This document shows positions 8,095 through 16,605 of a DNA stretch of 64,000 nucleotides, one piece after another (the stretch's first letter is position 1; each line of letters begins with the position of its first letter). A program made the position numbers and the translations under genes. The DNA comes from Oscillospiraceae bacterium (GTDB taxonomy: Bacteria > Bacillota > Clostridia > Oscillospirales > Oscillospiraceae): positions 1-64,000 of the forward strand of contig JAJQCF010000007.1 in assembly GCA_021202845.1 (NCBI GenBank), in the 5' to 3' direction. Under the pieces are notes generated by a model that was not told the origin of the DNA, searched no databases, and was given only the letters and a program-made list of their open reading frames with translations.

Positions 8095-8989
8095 GTGTGA
8101 GAAATACATGGAAATAATAAGCGCAATGCTGGACGGCGAGGCCGCCGCGGACGAGACGCGCGAGGCTATGGAGCATATCGCCGTCTGCCCCGAGTGCAGG
8201 GCGTTTTACGAGGATATGCTCGCGCTCTCCGCCGAAATGCCCGCGGCGGAGCCTCCCGCGGGAATGCACGAGAGCATTATGGACGCCGTGCGCGCCAACG
8301 CGGAGGATAACCGCAGCGTGCGCCAAATAGCCGCGGAGGGCGCGGCAATGGCAAAGCGCAGCCCCACACTCGTCAGGCTCCGCCGCTGGGGCTACGCCGC
8401 CGCGGCCTGCGTTGTGGTGGCAGTCGGCATATTCGCCGCCGCCGAGAGCGGAGCGCTCACGGGCCGTTCGGGTTCTTCCGACACGAGCGCCTCAGTCTCG
8501 CATTCAACCTCGACCACGACCTCCGCATCCGCCGCAGACGAGGAGTGGGCGGAGCCGGAGACGGCGGAAATGGCGGAGGACGCCGCCGAAGACACGCAGC
8601 TCTTTGACGCAGGAGACGCGGCAGCGGGCGCCGCGGCGGACGACTACGGCTATTCGATTGGAACCAACGCCGCCTCCGCTGAAACGGACGAAGCTGCGGA
8701 AGCTGCCGAGAGCCGCGCGGCCGAGACAGACCTGACAGTCGCGGCCGGTGACATGGAAATGATGTTTGACGACGCGACGTCGGAGGCGCTGCTGGCGGCG
8801 CTGGAGACGGCGGAGTATGTGGACGCGCTGCCGAGCGAGGCGGTATGCACAGTGCGGTATAACGGCGCTGTGTTCTCAGTCGCGGCGCAGGAAGGCGCGC
8901 TCTACTGCGCGGACGACCAAGGCTCCGCGTGGCTCTGCGTCGGCTCCGCTGCGGAATTTGAGGAGTTGACGGGCATAACACTTGACTGA
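8087..8989 (+). CDS. Membrane anti-sigma factor with zinc-binding ZAS domain
   Basis: The N-terminus carries the ZAS signature HIAVCPEC (His-x3-Cys-x2-Cys), which binds the cognate ECF sigma. One transmembrane helix follows near residues 105-125 (YAAAACVVVAVGIFAAA). The extracellular part is rich in Ala, Glu, Asp and Ser/Thr up to about residue 215 and ends in a small folded domain. GTG start is within the sigma gene, preceded by GGAGG. Release would be by regulated proteolysis, as in SigW/RsiW, which is inferred from the family. The acidic low-complexity linker is unusually long. Confidence 0.88.
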   Translation: MAECEKYMEIISAMLDGEAAADETREAMEHIAVCPECRAFYEDMLALSAEMPAAEPPAGMHESIMDAVRANAEDNRSVRQIAAEGAAMAKRSPTLVRLRRWGYAAAACVVVAVGIFAAAESGALTGRSGSSDTSASVSHSTSTTTSASAADEEWAEPETAEMAEDAAEDTQLFDAGDAAAGAAADDYGYSIGTNAASAETDEAAEAAESRAAETDLTVAAGDMEMMFDDATSEALLAALETAEYVDALPSEAVCTVRYNGAVFSVAAQEGALYCADDQGSAWLCVGSAAEFEELTGITLD

Positions 8990-9016
8990 AACGCTGCGAG
9001 TTATAACAAAATCCAT

Positions 9017-9103
9017 TAAGGTTATTGCAGCATTTTAAGAAATTATTGCTTTTCCTGCGTGTTTTGCTTGACTTTATACCGAAAATTGAGCATAATAACC
9101 TTA
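9017..9103. promoter_or_regulatory. LysR promoter with a 10-bp inverted repeat
   Basis: TTGACT (9068-9073), a 17-base spacer and CATAAT (9091-9096) form a good promoter for the LysR gene. A perfect 10-bp inverted repeat (9017-9026 with 9094-9103) has its right arm over the -10 box, which would suit autorepression. Confidence 0.6.
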
Positions 9104-9117
9104 TGAGGTGAATGCAA

Positions 9118-10008
9118 ATGGATATAAGCCAACTCAAATATTTTATAACCGTGGCGCAGACCCTGAGTCTTTCGGAGGCGGCGCGCCGCTGCGGCATATC
9201 TCAGCCAGCCATGAGCTATTCTATAGTTGACCTTGAAAAGCAGCTGGGCGCAGAGCTTTTCATACGCTCGCGCAAGGGTGTTACGATAACCGAGGCCGGA
9301 ATGGAGTTCCTGCCCGACGCCATAGAGATAGTCAACAACGCGGAAAAAGCCGTGTTCCGCGTCAGACAGCTGGGCAAGGGCGACAACGGCCGCCTGAGCA
9401 TTTCCGCCCTGACGACCTCCAGCGCCGTTCTCAGCCGCTGCTTGGCCGTTTTCTCCAAGCGCTGCCCGGATGTGCTGACGGACATAACCTTTACCTCCGG
9501 CAGAAGTCAGGTGCTGGCAATGAACGAGCAGAAGTACGACTTCCACTTCGCGGTACAGGAAATGGTTCCCGCGGGGGAGACGTTCCAGAGCATGATTTCC
9601 CACCACGACTACCTGTGCGTCGCCATGCCCGCCGACCACCCGCTGGCCAACGAGCCGCTGGACTTCTCGCGCCTGAAGGGCGAGCGCTACATCGACGTAA
9701 GCGAGACGGACGGCCCCGCGCTCTACAACGAGATACGCCGCGTGTGCGCCGCGCGCAACTATGAGCCGAATGTCGTTTGCCAGTACGACAGGGCGGAGGC
9801 TGTGCTGCTCAGCGTGGGCGCCGGCGCGGGCATATCCATAATCCCTGAGGCGCTCAGCCGTGTGTTTTACGCGGAGAACGTGAAGTTTATCCGCATACCC
9901 GGCAGTGACACAATCCGCACATACGTCATAGCATGGCACACCAGAATGACCAACCCCTCCGCCAAGCGCTTCCTCGAGGTCGTTCAGGAGCTTTTTGAAA
10001 ACAAATAA
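9118..10008 (+). CDS. LysR family transcriptional regulator
   Basis: The N-terminal helix-turn-helix reads LSLSEAARRCGISQPAMSYS, followed by the linker helix and a periplasmic-binding-like effector domain (residues about 90-296). I place the start at ATG 9118 (MDISQLKYF), which has GAGGTG 7 bases upstream; ATG 9112 is too close to that site. The target genes are unknown. A GNAT acetyltransferase follows 21 bases downstream in the same direction and may be cotranscribed. The upstream inverted repeat suggests self-regulation. Confidence 0.9.
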   Translation: MDISQLKYFITVAQTLSLSEAARRCGISQPAMSYSIVDLEKQLGAELFIRSRKGVTITEAGMEFLPDAIEIVNNAEKAVFRVRQLGKGDNGRLSISALTTSSAVLSRCLAVFSKRCPDVLTDITFTSGRSQVLAMNEQKYDFHFAVQEMVPAGETFQSMISHHDYLCVAMPADHPLANEPLDFSRLKGERYIDVSETDGPALYNEIRRVCAARNYEPNVVCQYDRAEAVLLSVGAGAGISIIPEALSRVFYAENVKFIRIPGSDTIRTYVIAWHTRMTNPSAKRFLEVVQELFENK

Positions 10009-10029
10009 ACATAAAGGACAAGTACCGAC

Positions 10030-10548
10030 ATGATAAGAAAAGCTGTGACGGCTGACATTGAGTCAGTCGCTGAAATATACTCCAAGGTCCACACCGAGGA
10101 GGAGCAAGGGCGCTTGACAGTGGGCTGGGCGCGCGGCGTCTACCCCACAAAGCAGACGGCCGCAGACGCGGTGAGCAGAGGCGACCTCTTCGTCGATGAC
10201 ATTGAGGGAAAAATCGTGGCCACCGGCATAATAAATCAGATTCAAGTCCCCGAATACGCCGACTGCCGCTGGCAGTACGATGTGCCCGCATCGGAGGTCA
10301 TGGTTTTGCATACGCTGATTGTTACCCCCGAAGAGCGCGGCCGCGGCTGCGCGCGAAAATTCATGGAATTTTACGAATCCTACGCCCTGTCGCAGGGCTG
10401 CCGCTATCTGCGAATGGACACGCAGGTAAAAAATAAATCCGCCCGCGCCATGTACGCCAAGTTAGGCTTCAAAGAGCAGGGGACGGTGAGCTGCGTCTTC
10501 AACGGAATCGCAGGCGTCCAGCTCGTGTGTCTGGAGAAGAAAATATAA
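10030..10548 (+). CDS. GNAT family N-acetyltransferase
   Basis: The protein has 172 residues. The acetyl-CoA pyrophosphate loop is ERGRGCARKFM after the beta-strand LHTLIVTPE, and the C-terminal motif NKSARAMYAKLGF is typical of the superfamily. An N-terminal MIRKAVTADIESVAEIY is the usual first strand and helix. The substrate cannot be predicted. It follows the LysR gene closely and is followed by a hairpin that mainly serves the opposing tRNA. Confidence 0.88.
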   Translation: MIRKAVTADIESVAEIYSKVHTEEEQGRLTVGWARGVYPTKQTAADAVSRGDLFVDDIEGKIVATGIINQIQVPEYADCRWQYDVPASEVMVLHTLIVTPEERGRGCARKFMEFYESYALSQGCRYLRMDTQVKNKSARAMYAKLGFKEQGTVSCVFNGIAGVQLVCLEKKI

Positions 10549-10560
10549 TCGCATATGCTG

Positions 10561-10606
10561 AAAAAAAGAAGCACCTGCCTCGTCCAATCGGACAAGACAG
10601 GTGCTT
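10561..10606 (-). terminator. Terminator downstream of tRNA-Leu
   Basis: A stem of at least 9 bp (10569-10577 with 10598-10606), with further pairing inside, is followed on the minus strand by a T-rich run including T7 (10561-10567). It ends the tRNA transcript and may also slow the opposing GNAT transcript. Confidence 0.8.
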
Positions 10607-10608
10607 TA

Positions 10609-10696
10609 TGGTGCGCGAGGCGGGACTTGAACCCGCACGCCCGGAGTGAGCACTAGAACCTGAATCTAGCGAGTCTGCCAATTCCACCACTCGCGC
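10609..10696 (-). tRNA. tRNA-Leu (anticodon CAG), CCA encoded
   Basis: All arms can be folded: acceptor GCGCGAG with CTCGCGC, an anticodon stem CTAGA/TCTAG around the loop TTCAGGT giving CAG, a long class II variable arm as expected for leucine, and a T arm with GGTTCAAGTCC. The 3' CCA is encoded. The gene has its own promoter and terminator and stands alone. Confidence 0.96.
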
Positions 10697-10722
10697 GCAC
10701 TGCGCATTTTCAACGCCTTAGT

Positions 10723-10751
10723 ATAATAGCACTTCCGCCGCGAATTGTCAA
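10723..10751 (-). promoter_or_regulatory. tRNA-Leu promoter
   Basis: On the minus strand TTGACA (10746-10751) and TATTAT (10723-10728) are separated by 17 bases, about 27 bases before the mature tRNA 5' end. Confidence 0.75.
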
Positions 10752-10823
10752 CACGGAATTTTTTCAATTTTGACATTTTCACGTTTCACACTAAAAAATT
10801 TTCTCTTTTCGCAAAAAATTCTG

Positions 10824-10872
10824 TTGACAAGCGCACACACAGCGAGTATATTATTGATACGTGTCTTGACAC
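10824..10872 (+). promoter_or_regulatory. Promoter and operator-like palindrome before the EIIC gene
   Basis: TTGACA (10824-10829), 17 bases and TATATT (10847-10852) form a near-consensus promoter. A GTGTC-TT-GACAC inverted repeat at 10861-10872 covers the expected transcription start, as a repressor site would. No regulator gene is adjacent. Confidence 0.65.
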
Positions 10873-10902
10873 ATGACAACATTGGAGAGGACTTCTTAGA
10901 TT

Positions 10903-12021
10903 ATGAAAAAGTTTTTTAGGGCGTTTGCGGCTTTTTGCAAGCGCAAGGACGTTGAGTTTTCCGCGCGGCGCTACGGCGTGGACGCGCTGGGGGCTATGGC
11001 GCAGGGACTTTTCTGCTCGCTGCTCATCGGCACCATACTGGACACCCTCGGCTCCCAGCTGCACATAGGCGCGCTCACGGCGACCGTGTTCACGCTCAAC
11101 GACGTGGGCTACACCGTGGGCAAGTGCTGCTCGCTCATGGCGGGGCCTGCGATGGCGGTGGCTATAGGCTACGCTCTGCGCGCTCCGGCAATGGTGCTGT
11201 TCTCGCTCGTCACCGTCGGCTTCGCCACGAACCAGCTCGGCGGCGCTGGCGGCCCGCTGGCGGTGCTCGTCACGGCCTGCATTGCGGCCGAGGCCGGCAA
11301 ATTGGTTTCCAAGGAGACGAAGATTGACATACTCGTCACGCCGCTCGTGACCGTGCTGGTGGGCGTGGGCTTGGCCGCGCTGATTGCGGCGCCCATAGGC
11401 ACGGCGGCGAGCCAAGTCGGCCGCCTGATAGTATGGGCGACCACGCAGCAGCCGTTTGTGATGGGCATAATAGTTTCCGTGGTCGTGGGCATTGCGCTGA
11501 CGCTGCCCATATCCTCGGCGGCAATCTGTGCGGCGCTCTCCCTGACGGGGCTGGCCGGGGGCGCGGCGCTCGCGGGCTGCTGCGCGAACATGGTGGGCTT
11601 CGCGGTGATGTCGTTCCGCGAGAACCGCTGGGGCGGGCTGGTGAGCCAAGGCTTGGGCACCAGTATGCTGCAAATGGGCAACATAGTTAAAAACCCGCGC
11701 ATATGGATACCGCCAATCGTAGCCAGCGCCGTGACGGGGCCGGTGGCCACCTGCATTTTCAAGCTGGAGATGAACGGCGCGGCGGTGAACTCCGGCATGG
11801 GCACCTGCGGTCTCTGCGGCCCGATAGGCGTGTGGACGGGCTGGGCGTCACCCAGCGAGGCCGCAATCGCCAACGGCGCGGCGGCGATTGTCCCGGCAGC
11901 CTTCGACTGGCTGGGGCTGCTGCTGGTGAGCATCGTCCTCCCCGCCGTAATCAGCTGGGCCGTCGCCCTGCTCCTGCGCAAAATAGGCTGGATAAAGGAA
12001 AACGATTTGAAGCTGGACTAA
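10903..12021 (+). CDS. PTS EIIC-like integral membrane protein
   Basis: The protein has 372 residues with about ten hydrophobic segments, for example LIAAPIGTAASQVGRL and VVGIALTLPISSAAICAALS. The pattern of Gly-rich loops, such as GLAGGAALAGC and NSGMGTCGLCGPIGVW, matches the stand-alone PTS_EIIC_2-type proteins. No EIIA, EIIB or HPr partner is nearby, so phosphotransfer-coupled uptake cannot be assumed and the substrate is unknown. It sits alone with its own strong promoter, a palindrome at the start site and a bidirectional terminator behind it. Confidence 0.75.
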   Translation: MKKFFRAFAAFCKRKDVEFSARRYGVDALGAMAQGLFCSLLIGTILDTLGSQLHIGALTATVFTLNDVGYTVGKCCSLMAGPAMAVAIGYALRAPAMVLFSLVTVGFATNQLGGAGGPLAVLVTACIAAEAGKLVSKETKIDILVTPLVTVLVGVGLAALIAAPIGTAASQVGRLIVWATTQQPFVMGIIVSVVVGIALTLPISSAAICAALSLTGLAGGAALAGCCANMVGFAVMSFRENRWGGLVSQGLGTSMLQMGNIVKNPRIWIPPIVASAVTGPVATCIFKLEMNGAAVNSGMGTCGLCGPIGVWTGWASPSEAAIANGAAAIVPAAFDWLGLLLVSIVLPAVISWAVALLLRKIGWIKENDLKLD

Positions 12022-12034
12022 GCTCCGCGGATAG

Positions 12035-12074
12035 AAAAAAGGCGCTCTGTCAACGTGAACAGAGTGCCTTTTTT
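12035..12074. terminator. Bidirectional terminator between EIIC-like and cupin genes
   Basis: AAAAAAGGCGCTCTGT at 12035-12050 pairs with 12059-12074 (one G-T wobble), giving T runs on both strands for two convergent genes. Confidence 0.88.
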
Positions 12075-12091
12075 ATGTGATGCTGTAAATC

Positions 12092-12457
12092 TTATTTCTT
12101 GATGGGCTTAATCATGATGGTGAGCATCTGGGCGGACTCGGTGCCGGTGTTTTTGCAGCCGCGCTTGGTGCCGGGGCCGAAGTGGACGGAGTCGCCTGCA
12201 TGAAGAACGTAGTCGGTGGTGGTCTCGTCGTCGTTGCCCATAGTGACGGTCATCTCGCCGGAGATTATGTAATAAATCATCTCAAAGTTCGCAGGAAGAT
12301 AGTCAGCGCCGCCGCCGGGGAGGAAGTGGGACAGGCCGTTGACAATGGTGCCTTCGTTCACCTCGGCAGGGTTGTGCAGACGAGTGGTGCGCACGTCAAA
12401 ATGGCCGGGAGCCTCGTAGGGGACGGCCTCGTTCTTCATTGTAACTTTGTAGCTCAT
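12092..12457 (-). CDS. Small cupin-domain protein
   Basis: The protein is a single cupin barrel of 121 residues. The second half shows MIYYIISGEMTVTMG, then LHAGDSVHFGPGTKRG, matching cupin motifs 1 and 2, although the usual metal-binding His-x-His is not conserved (first motif ...LPANFEMIYY). This suggests altered or no metal binding. Such stand-alone cupins bind small ligands or act as isomerases/dioxygenases; the role here is unknown. The start has AAGGAAG upstream and a separate promoter. Confidence 0.8.
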   Translation of the reverse strand: MSYKVTMKNEAVPYEAPGHFDVRTTRLHNPAEVNEGTIVNGLSHFLPGGGADYLPANFEMIYYIISGEMTVTMGNDDETTTDYVLHAGDSVHFGPGTKRGCKNTGTESAQMLTIMIKPIKK

Positions 12458-12515
12458 TGGGAAAACTTCCTTTCATAATATCGTGTGCGGCTCGCGCCGT
12501 TGATTCACCAATAAA

Positions 12516-12544
12516 ATATTAGCACTTTTCGCGCTCTTTTTCAA
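12516..12544 (-). promoter_or_regulatory. Promoter of the cupin gene
   Basis: On the minus strand TTGAAA (12539-12544), 17 bases and TAATAT (12516-12521), about 60 bases before the start codon. Confidence 0.6.
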
Positions 12545-12601
12545 GGGCTTTCTGCGAATCTCGCCGCGATATTAAAAAAATTTTAAAATATTCTCTCTCG
12601 A

Positions 12602-12630
12602 TTTACAAAAGGACGAAGTCATGCTATAGT
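12602..12630 (+). promoter_or_regulatory. Promoter of the prenyl diphosphate synthase gene
   Basis: TTTACA (12602-12607), a 17-base spacer and TATAGT (12625-12630), 65 bases before the GTG start. Confidence 0.6.
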
Positions 12631-12695
12631 ATTTGTATGGATTAACGCGGCGCGCATGACGCCGCAAACAGTATATTGCGGAGGAGAGATGCACT

Positions 12696-13577
12696 GTGGC
12701 GGACTTTCATTCGGAGCTGAAGCGGAAGCAGGAGCGGGTTGAGGAATTTTTGCGGGCGCAGTTTGCGGACGAGCCGTCATACGCCGTGCTGCTGGAGGCC
12801 ATGCGCTACAGCCTGCTGGCGGGCGGAAAGCGGCTGCGCCCCGTGCTGTGCATGGCGTTCAGCGAGGCCGTGGGCGGCACGGCGGAGGCGGCGCTGCAGG
12901 CCGGAGCCGCTATAGAGATGGTACACACATACTCGCTCATACACGACGATTTGCCCTGTATGGACGACGACGATTACCGCCGCGGGCGGCTCAGCAACCA
13001 CAAGGTCTACGGCGAGGCCGTGGCGACGCTGGCGGGGGACGCGCTGCTGACCGCGGCGTTCGGCTGCCTTGCGGGAGCGGACGCGCCGCCGGAGCGCATA
13101 GTCCGCTGCACGGCCATACTCGCCGGAGCCGCGGGAGAAAACGGCATGGTCGCGGGGCAGATTCTTGACTTGGAGGGCGAAAAGCGCGCTTTGTCCGAAG
13201 CGGAGCTGCGCGAGGTGCATCTGCACAAAACCAGCGACATGATTCGCGCCGCCTGCCAGATAGGCGCGGTGCTCGGCGGCGGCACGGAGGAGCAGGTGGA
13301 GGCGGCGGGACGCTTTGCCCAGTCGCTCGGCGTGGCGTTCCAGATACGCGACGACGTGCTGGACTGCGTGGGTACGCAGGAGGAGCTGGGCAAGCCTATC
13401 GGCTCCGACAAGGCGAGCGGCAAGACCACGTTCGTCACCCTCTTCGGCGTGGAGGAATGCGGCAGGCTCGTGCAGCGGGAGGCTGAATGCGCGCTGGCGG
13501 CGCTGCGCTCGGCGGACTTTGCCCGCACCGAGTTTATTGAATACATCACCCAATCTCTGACGACCCGCCGCAGCTGA
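12696..13577 (+). CDS. ispA: Polyprenyl (farnesyl/geranyl) diphosphate synthase
   Basis: This enzyme makes C15/C20 prenyl diphosphates from isopentenyl diphosphate for undecaprenyl carrier and quinone precursors. The first aspartate-rich motif is DDLPCMDDDDYRRG and the second is FQIRDDVLD; GGKRLRP at the N-terminus binds substrate. Length is 293 residues. The start is GTG 12696 with GGAGGAG nine bases upstream. The last residues after RTEFIEYIT diverge from the family's usual ending. There is no xseB or dxs partner here; azlC follows after 22 bases. Confidence 0.9.
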   Translation: MADFHSELKRKQERVEEFLRAQFADEPSYAVLLEAMRYSLLAGGKRLRPVLCMAFSEAVGGTAEAALQAGAAIEMVHTYSLIHDDLPCMDDDDYRRGRLSNHKVYGEAVATLAGDALLTAAFGCLAGADAPPERIVRCTAILAGAAGENGMVAGQILDLEGEKRALSEAELREVHLHKTSDMIRAACQIGAVLGGGTEEQVEAAGRFAQSLGVAFQIRDDVLDCVGTQEELGKPIGSDKASGKTTFVTLFGVEECGRLVQREAECALAALRSADFARTEFIEYITQSLTTRRS

Positions 13578-13599
13578 AAAGAGGCTTTTTAGAGAAATA

Positions 13600-14313
13600 A
13601 TGAAACAGAAAATGCAAGTTTTGGGGAAAGCGTTTGCCTGCGCTTTCCCGTTTACTGTGCCCATACTCGCGGGGTTTTTGTTCTTGGGCATGACCTACGG
13701 CGTTTATATGAACGCGCTGGGGTTCAGCTTTTGGTACCCCATGCTTATGAGCGTCACCATTTTTGCCGGTTCCGTGGAGTTCGTGGCGGCAAATTTGCTG
13801 CTGGGAGCTTTTAACCCCGTGCAGGCGCTGGCGCTGACGGTTATGATAAACGCGAGACACCTATTTTACGGCGTCTCCATGCTCGATAAGTTCCGCGGCA
13901 CGGGGCTGAAAAAGCTCTATCTCATATTCGGCATGTGCGACGAGACGTTTTCCATAAACTGCTCGGCTGTGATTCCCGACAGCGTCGACCGCGGCTGGTT
14001 CATGTTTTTTGTCACGCTGCTCAATCACTTCTACTGGTTCGCGGGCGCGACGCTGGGCGGCGTTTTCGGCTCGCTTATCAGCTTCAGCACCGAAGGACTG
14101 GACTTTGTCATGGTCGCCATGTTCGTTGTAATATTTCTGAACCAGTGGCTGAACGAAAAGCGGCACGTCAGTTCCCTGACGGGGCTTGCGGTGTCGCTTG
14201 TGTGTCTGCTCGTGTTCGGCGCGGACGACTTTATTATACCGGCAATGCTCGGCATTTTGCTCCTGCTGACCGCTCTGCGCGCTCCGCTGGAGAGGGGAGG
14301 GCGCGCGCAATGA
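13600..14313 (+). CDS. azlC: AzlC family branched-chain amino acid exporter, large subunit
   Basis: This is the multi-spanning half of an AzlCD-type exporter of branched-chain amino acids or analogues. The family hallmark [18 protein letters not shown] region and the [14 protein letters not shown] motif are both visible, and GMCDETFS follows. Length (237 residues) is typical. The stop overlaps the azlD start (ATGA), so both subunits are made from one message in a fixed ratio. Confidence 0.92.
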   Translation: MKQKMQVLGKAFACAFPFTVPILAGFLFLGMTYGVYMNALGFSFWYPMLMSVTIFAGSVEFVAANLLLGAFNPVQALALTVMINARHLFYGVSMLDKFRGTGLKKLYLIFGMCDETFSINCSAVIPDSVDRGWFMFFVTLLNHFYWFAGATLGGVFGSLISFSTEGLDFVMVAMFVVIFLNQWLNEKRHVSSLTGLAVSLVCLLVFGADDFIIPAMLGILLLLTALRAPLERGGRAQ

Positions 14314-14636
14314 CGCTGACAGAGCGGATAATAACCATCGCAATGGTCGTGCTGGGCACAATGCTGACGCGCTTTCTGCCGTTTTTGCTGTTTCCCGCGG
14401 GGAAGGAGACGCCAAAGTATGTGCGCTATCTCGGTACCGTGCTGCCCGCGGCCGTGTTCGGGCTGCTGGTCGTCTACTCCCTGCGCGGCGTGAGCGTGCT
14501 CACGGGCAGCCACGGACTGCCGGAGCTTACATCCATAGCCGTCGTCGCGGCGCTGCACCTCTGGAAAAAGCAAATGCTGCTGTCCATAGCCGGAGGAACA
14601 ATATGCTATATGCTGCTGGTGCAGTTCATTTTTTGA
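14310..14636 (+). CDS. azlD: AzlD family branched-chain amino acid exporter, small subunit
   Basis: This small four-helix membrane protein of 108 residues has [15 protein letters not shown] at the N-terminus, the AzlD signature, and Ala/Leu-rich segments after it. It is the obligate partner of AzlC. ATG 14310 overlaps the azlC stop; a longer upstream frame is not real. The stop lies only four bases from the stop of the convergent kinase-like gene, leaving no room for a separate terminator. Confidence 0.9.
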   Translation: MTLTERIITIAMVVLGTMLTRFLPFLLFPAGKETPKYVRYLGTVLPAAVFGLLVVYSLRGVSVLTGSHGLPELTSIAVVAALHLWKKQMLLSIAGGTICYMLLVQFIF

Positions 14637-14640
14637 CGGC

Positions 14641-15639
14641 TCAAAGATACTCCAAAAGATAACTCTCGCTGCCGAGAACCGGCGACAGCTCCGTGAGCAC
14701 GGGCGCCATAGAGCGCGAGGGGGCGTTGCACGGCTCTTTCATCGGCGCTTCGGCGCCGCTGGCGAGCGGCAGGGAGAGCGTGACGGCAAAGCCCGCGGGC
14801 AGCGTCTCCGTCAAAACTGTTCCGCCGCTCCTGACAACGGCGGCCTTGGCAAAGGCCGTGCCCTCGCCGTCGCTCTCGTCGCACTCGCCGCAGGGTTCTC
14901 CGCGCAGGGTCAGGCGGGCGGCGTCGTCGGCGGTCAGTGTTATTTTCAGCGCGCCGCCTCGCGGCATACGCTTCACGCTCTCGGAGATGAGCGCCAGCAG
15001 CACTCGCTCCGCTAACTCTCCGTCCAGCTGCACCAAGAGCGTTCCCAGCTCCGTGGAGTAGTCCGGCGTGACGCGCGTTTCGCGCAGCAGCAGCGAGGCC
15101 GTTGTCACAACGTCCGAGCAAATCTCCGGCAGGTTGCAGCACGCGCCCGTCCGAGGCGGCATATCGGCGCGCTCCAGCATAAGGTGACCCACGGAGCGCT
15201 GCATAAGATAGTGACTATGCAGCAGAATGGACGCATACTTGCGCACGCCGGGCGACAGCGCCTGCTCGTCTATATTATTGAACATCATCTCAATGGCCAT
15301 GTGGCAGTTGCCGAGCGTGGACTGGAGCGCGGACAGCAGCTCTGTGTCCGCACTCTCGCCGCTCTCGGCGGGCGGGGTGCGCAGGACTATTATCAGCGCG
15401 CCGCCGGAGCGGGCGGCCGTTATGTCGCATACGCGCCCGCCCACCATAGCGGCGGCCGACCAGCCGTCGGACTCGCCGGAGAGAATATGCTGCGGCAAAA
15501 ACGCCGAGGCGCGCGCGCCCGCCCGCAGCTTGGGCAGAGCGGCAGCGGCGGCGGCGTTGAACGATTTTATTTTTCCCTCCCTCACACACAGGGCAGGTTC
15601 CGTCATCAGCGACATCAAAAGCTCAAAATCCTGTTTCAT
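14641..15639 (-). CDS. Degenerate sensor histidine kinase-like protein
   Basis: The protein has 332 residues and no transmembrane helix. The N-terminus (to about 95) resembles a PAS domain (CVREGKIKSFNAAAAAALPKL). A central helical region contains LGNCHMAIEMMFNN, with a possible phospho-acceptor histidine. The C-terminal part follows a HATPase_c fold, with ERVLLALISESVKRMP in place of the N-box, and without clear G-boxes. It may have lost kinase activity. I start at ATG 15639, which has GGAGG at 15645-15649. No response regulator gene is adjacent. Confidence 0.6.
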   Translation of the reverse strand: MKQDFELLMSLMTEPALCVREGKIKSFNAAAAAALPKLRAGARASAFLPQHILSGESDGWSAAAMVGGRVCDITAARSGGALIIVLRTPPAESGESADTELLSALQSTLGNCHMAIEMMFNNIDEQALSPGVRKYASILLHSHYLMQRSVGHLMLERADMPPRTGACCNLPEICSDVVTTASLLLRETRVTPDYSTELGTLLVQLDGELAERVLLALISESVKRMPRGGALKITLTADDAARLTLRGEPCGECDESDGEGTAFAKAAVVRSGGTVLTETLPAGFAVTLSLPLASGAEAPMKEPCNAPSRSMAPVLTELSPVLGSESYLLEYL

Positions 15640-16025
15640 CTTGACCTCCATACTGCCGTCGGCTTCGCCCCAAGGGGGTGAAACGCGGGCGATAATTCAA
15701 TTCTATTATTCGCGGCAGCGGGTTATCCTATTAAATATAGCTTAACAAATTATCACGTAAACCACAAGAGAAAAAGTCGATTTGCCTCGATTTTATTAAA
15801 AGTAATAAGGAAGAGCCACGGTACTGCGACATAGTACCGTGGCTGTTTATGGGATGAGGACAAAATGAAAAAGATGAAACTGTCTCTTGCGAGTATTATA
15901 ATAACAATAAAATATTACAAAAGCAAGCGAGGATTCATTACAAAAGTATTAAGTTGAATATTTTTTATGTAAACAAATTGTGTACTCGGTGTAAAGTGAC
16001 AAAATCGCCGTATGTCAACACAAAA
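15640..16025. other. AT-rich intergenic region with promoter and hairpin
   Basis: This 386-base gap has no credible gene. On the minus strand TTTACG (15756-15761), 16 bases and TATATT (15734-15739) could drive the kinase-like gene. A perfect 12-bp hairpin (15814-15825 with 15833-15844, 7-base loop) without a T run stands between that promoter and the downstream end of the acetyltransferase remnant. The rest is low-complexity AT-rich sequence. Confidence 0.6.
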
Positions 16026-16605
16026 TCAGTCCAGCAAAACGGGAAAGGACAGCTTTTTCAGCTCTTCAATTATGTCAACCCTGCTTGCCGCCGCCAGCAC
16101 GGAGACCTCCTTGCCCTCGGCGAACGCCGCCGAACGCCTTACTATGGCGTGCCGGCAGCCCAAGGCGCGGCAGGCGGAGACGGCGGCGGGGGCGCAGTCG
16201 GGCGGCAGGGAGCAGACGAGAGCCGTTTCCCCGCGCGGCGAGACGGTGAAGCAGCCGCCTTTGCACTCAAAAAAGCGGCTGCCGTACACCGCGGCGGCGC
16301 AGGCCAGCTCCGCGGAGACGGCGGCGGGGGTGCGCTCAGCGTACTGCGCGCCCGTCAGCTCGCTTATGTCAGCGGCGCCGCTGTCAAGCGGCAGCTCGGC
16401 ATAGTCGAAGCTGCCCAGCGGCGTCATGCCGAAAGCCTCCGCATACCACCGCGCCAGAGATGCGTCCGCGGGGTGCAGGTAGACGGCGTCCGCGCCGGAG
16501 GCGAAGCAGTTTTGCGTTATCTCGCGCAGCACGGCGGAGGCGGCTCCGCGCCCGCGGAAGTCAGGCTCCGTCGCCAGCGCGCAGACGTAGCTTATCGTTA
16601 CTCCG
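16026..16605 (-). pseudogene. GNAT acetyltransferase lacking its N-terminal part
   Basis: The frame reads [20 protein letters not shown], the acetyl-CoA loop of a GNAT domain, then helix and strand to about residue 70, followed by a second domain of about 110 residues. The N-terminal strands that should precede SYVCALA are absent: the frame runs into the 3' end of the uracil-DNA glycosylase gene instead. The only start in frame after the junction is GTG 16532, inside the acetyl-CoA loop, which would give a non-functional product. It is best read as a 5'-truncated gene created by a deletion. Confidence 0.6.

Noticed and set aside
6749..8326. 525-residue minus-strand open frame across dusB and the sigma factor
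   Set aside because: Arg/Pro/Ala-rich translation, crosses three well-supported plus-strand genes.
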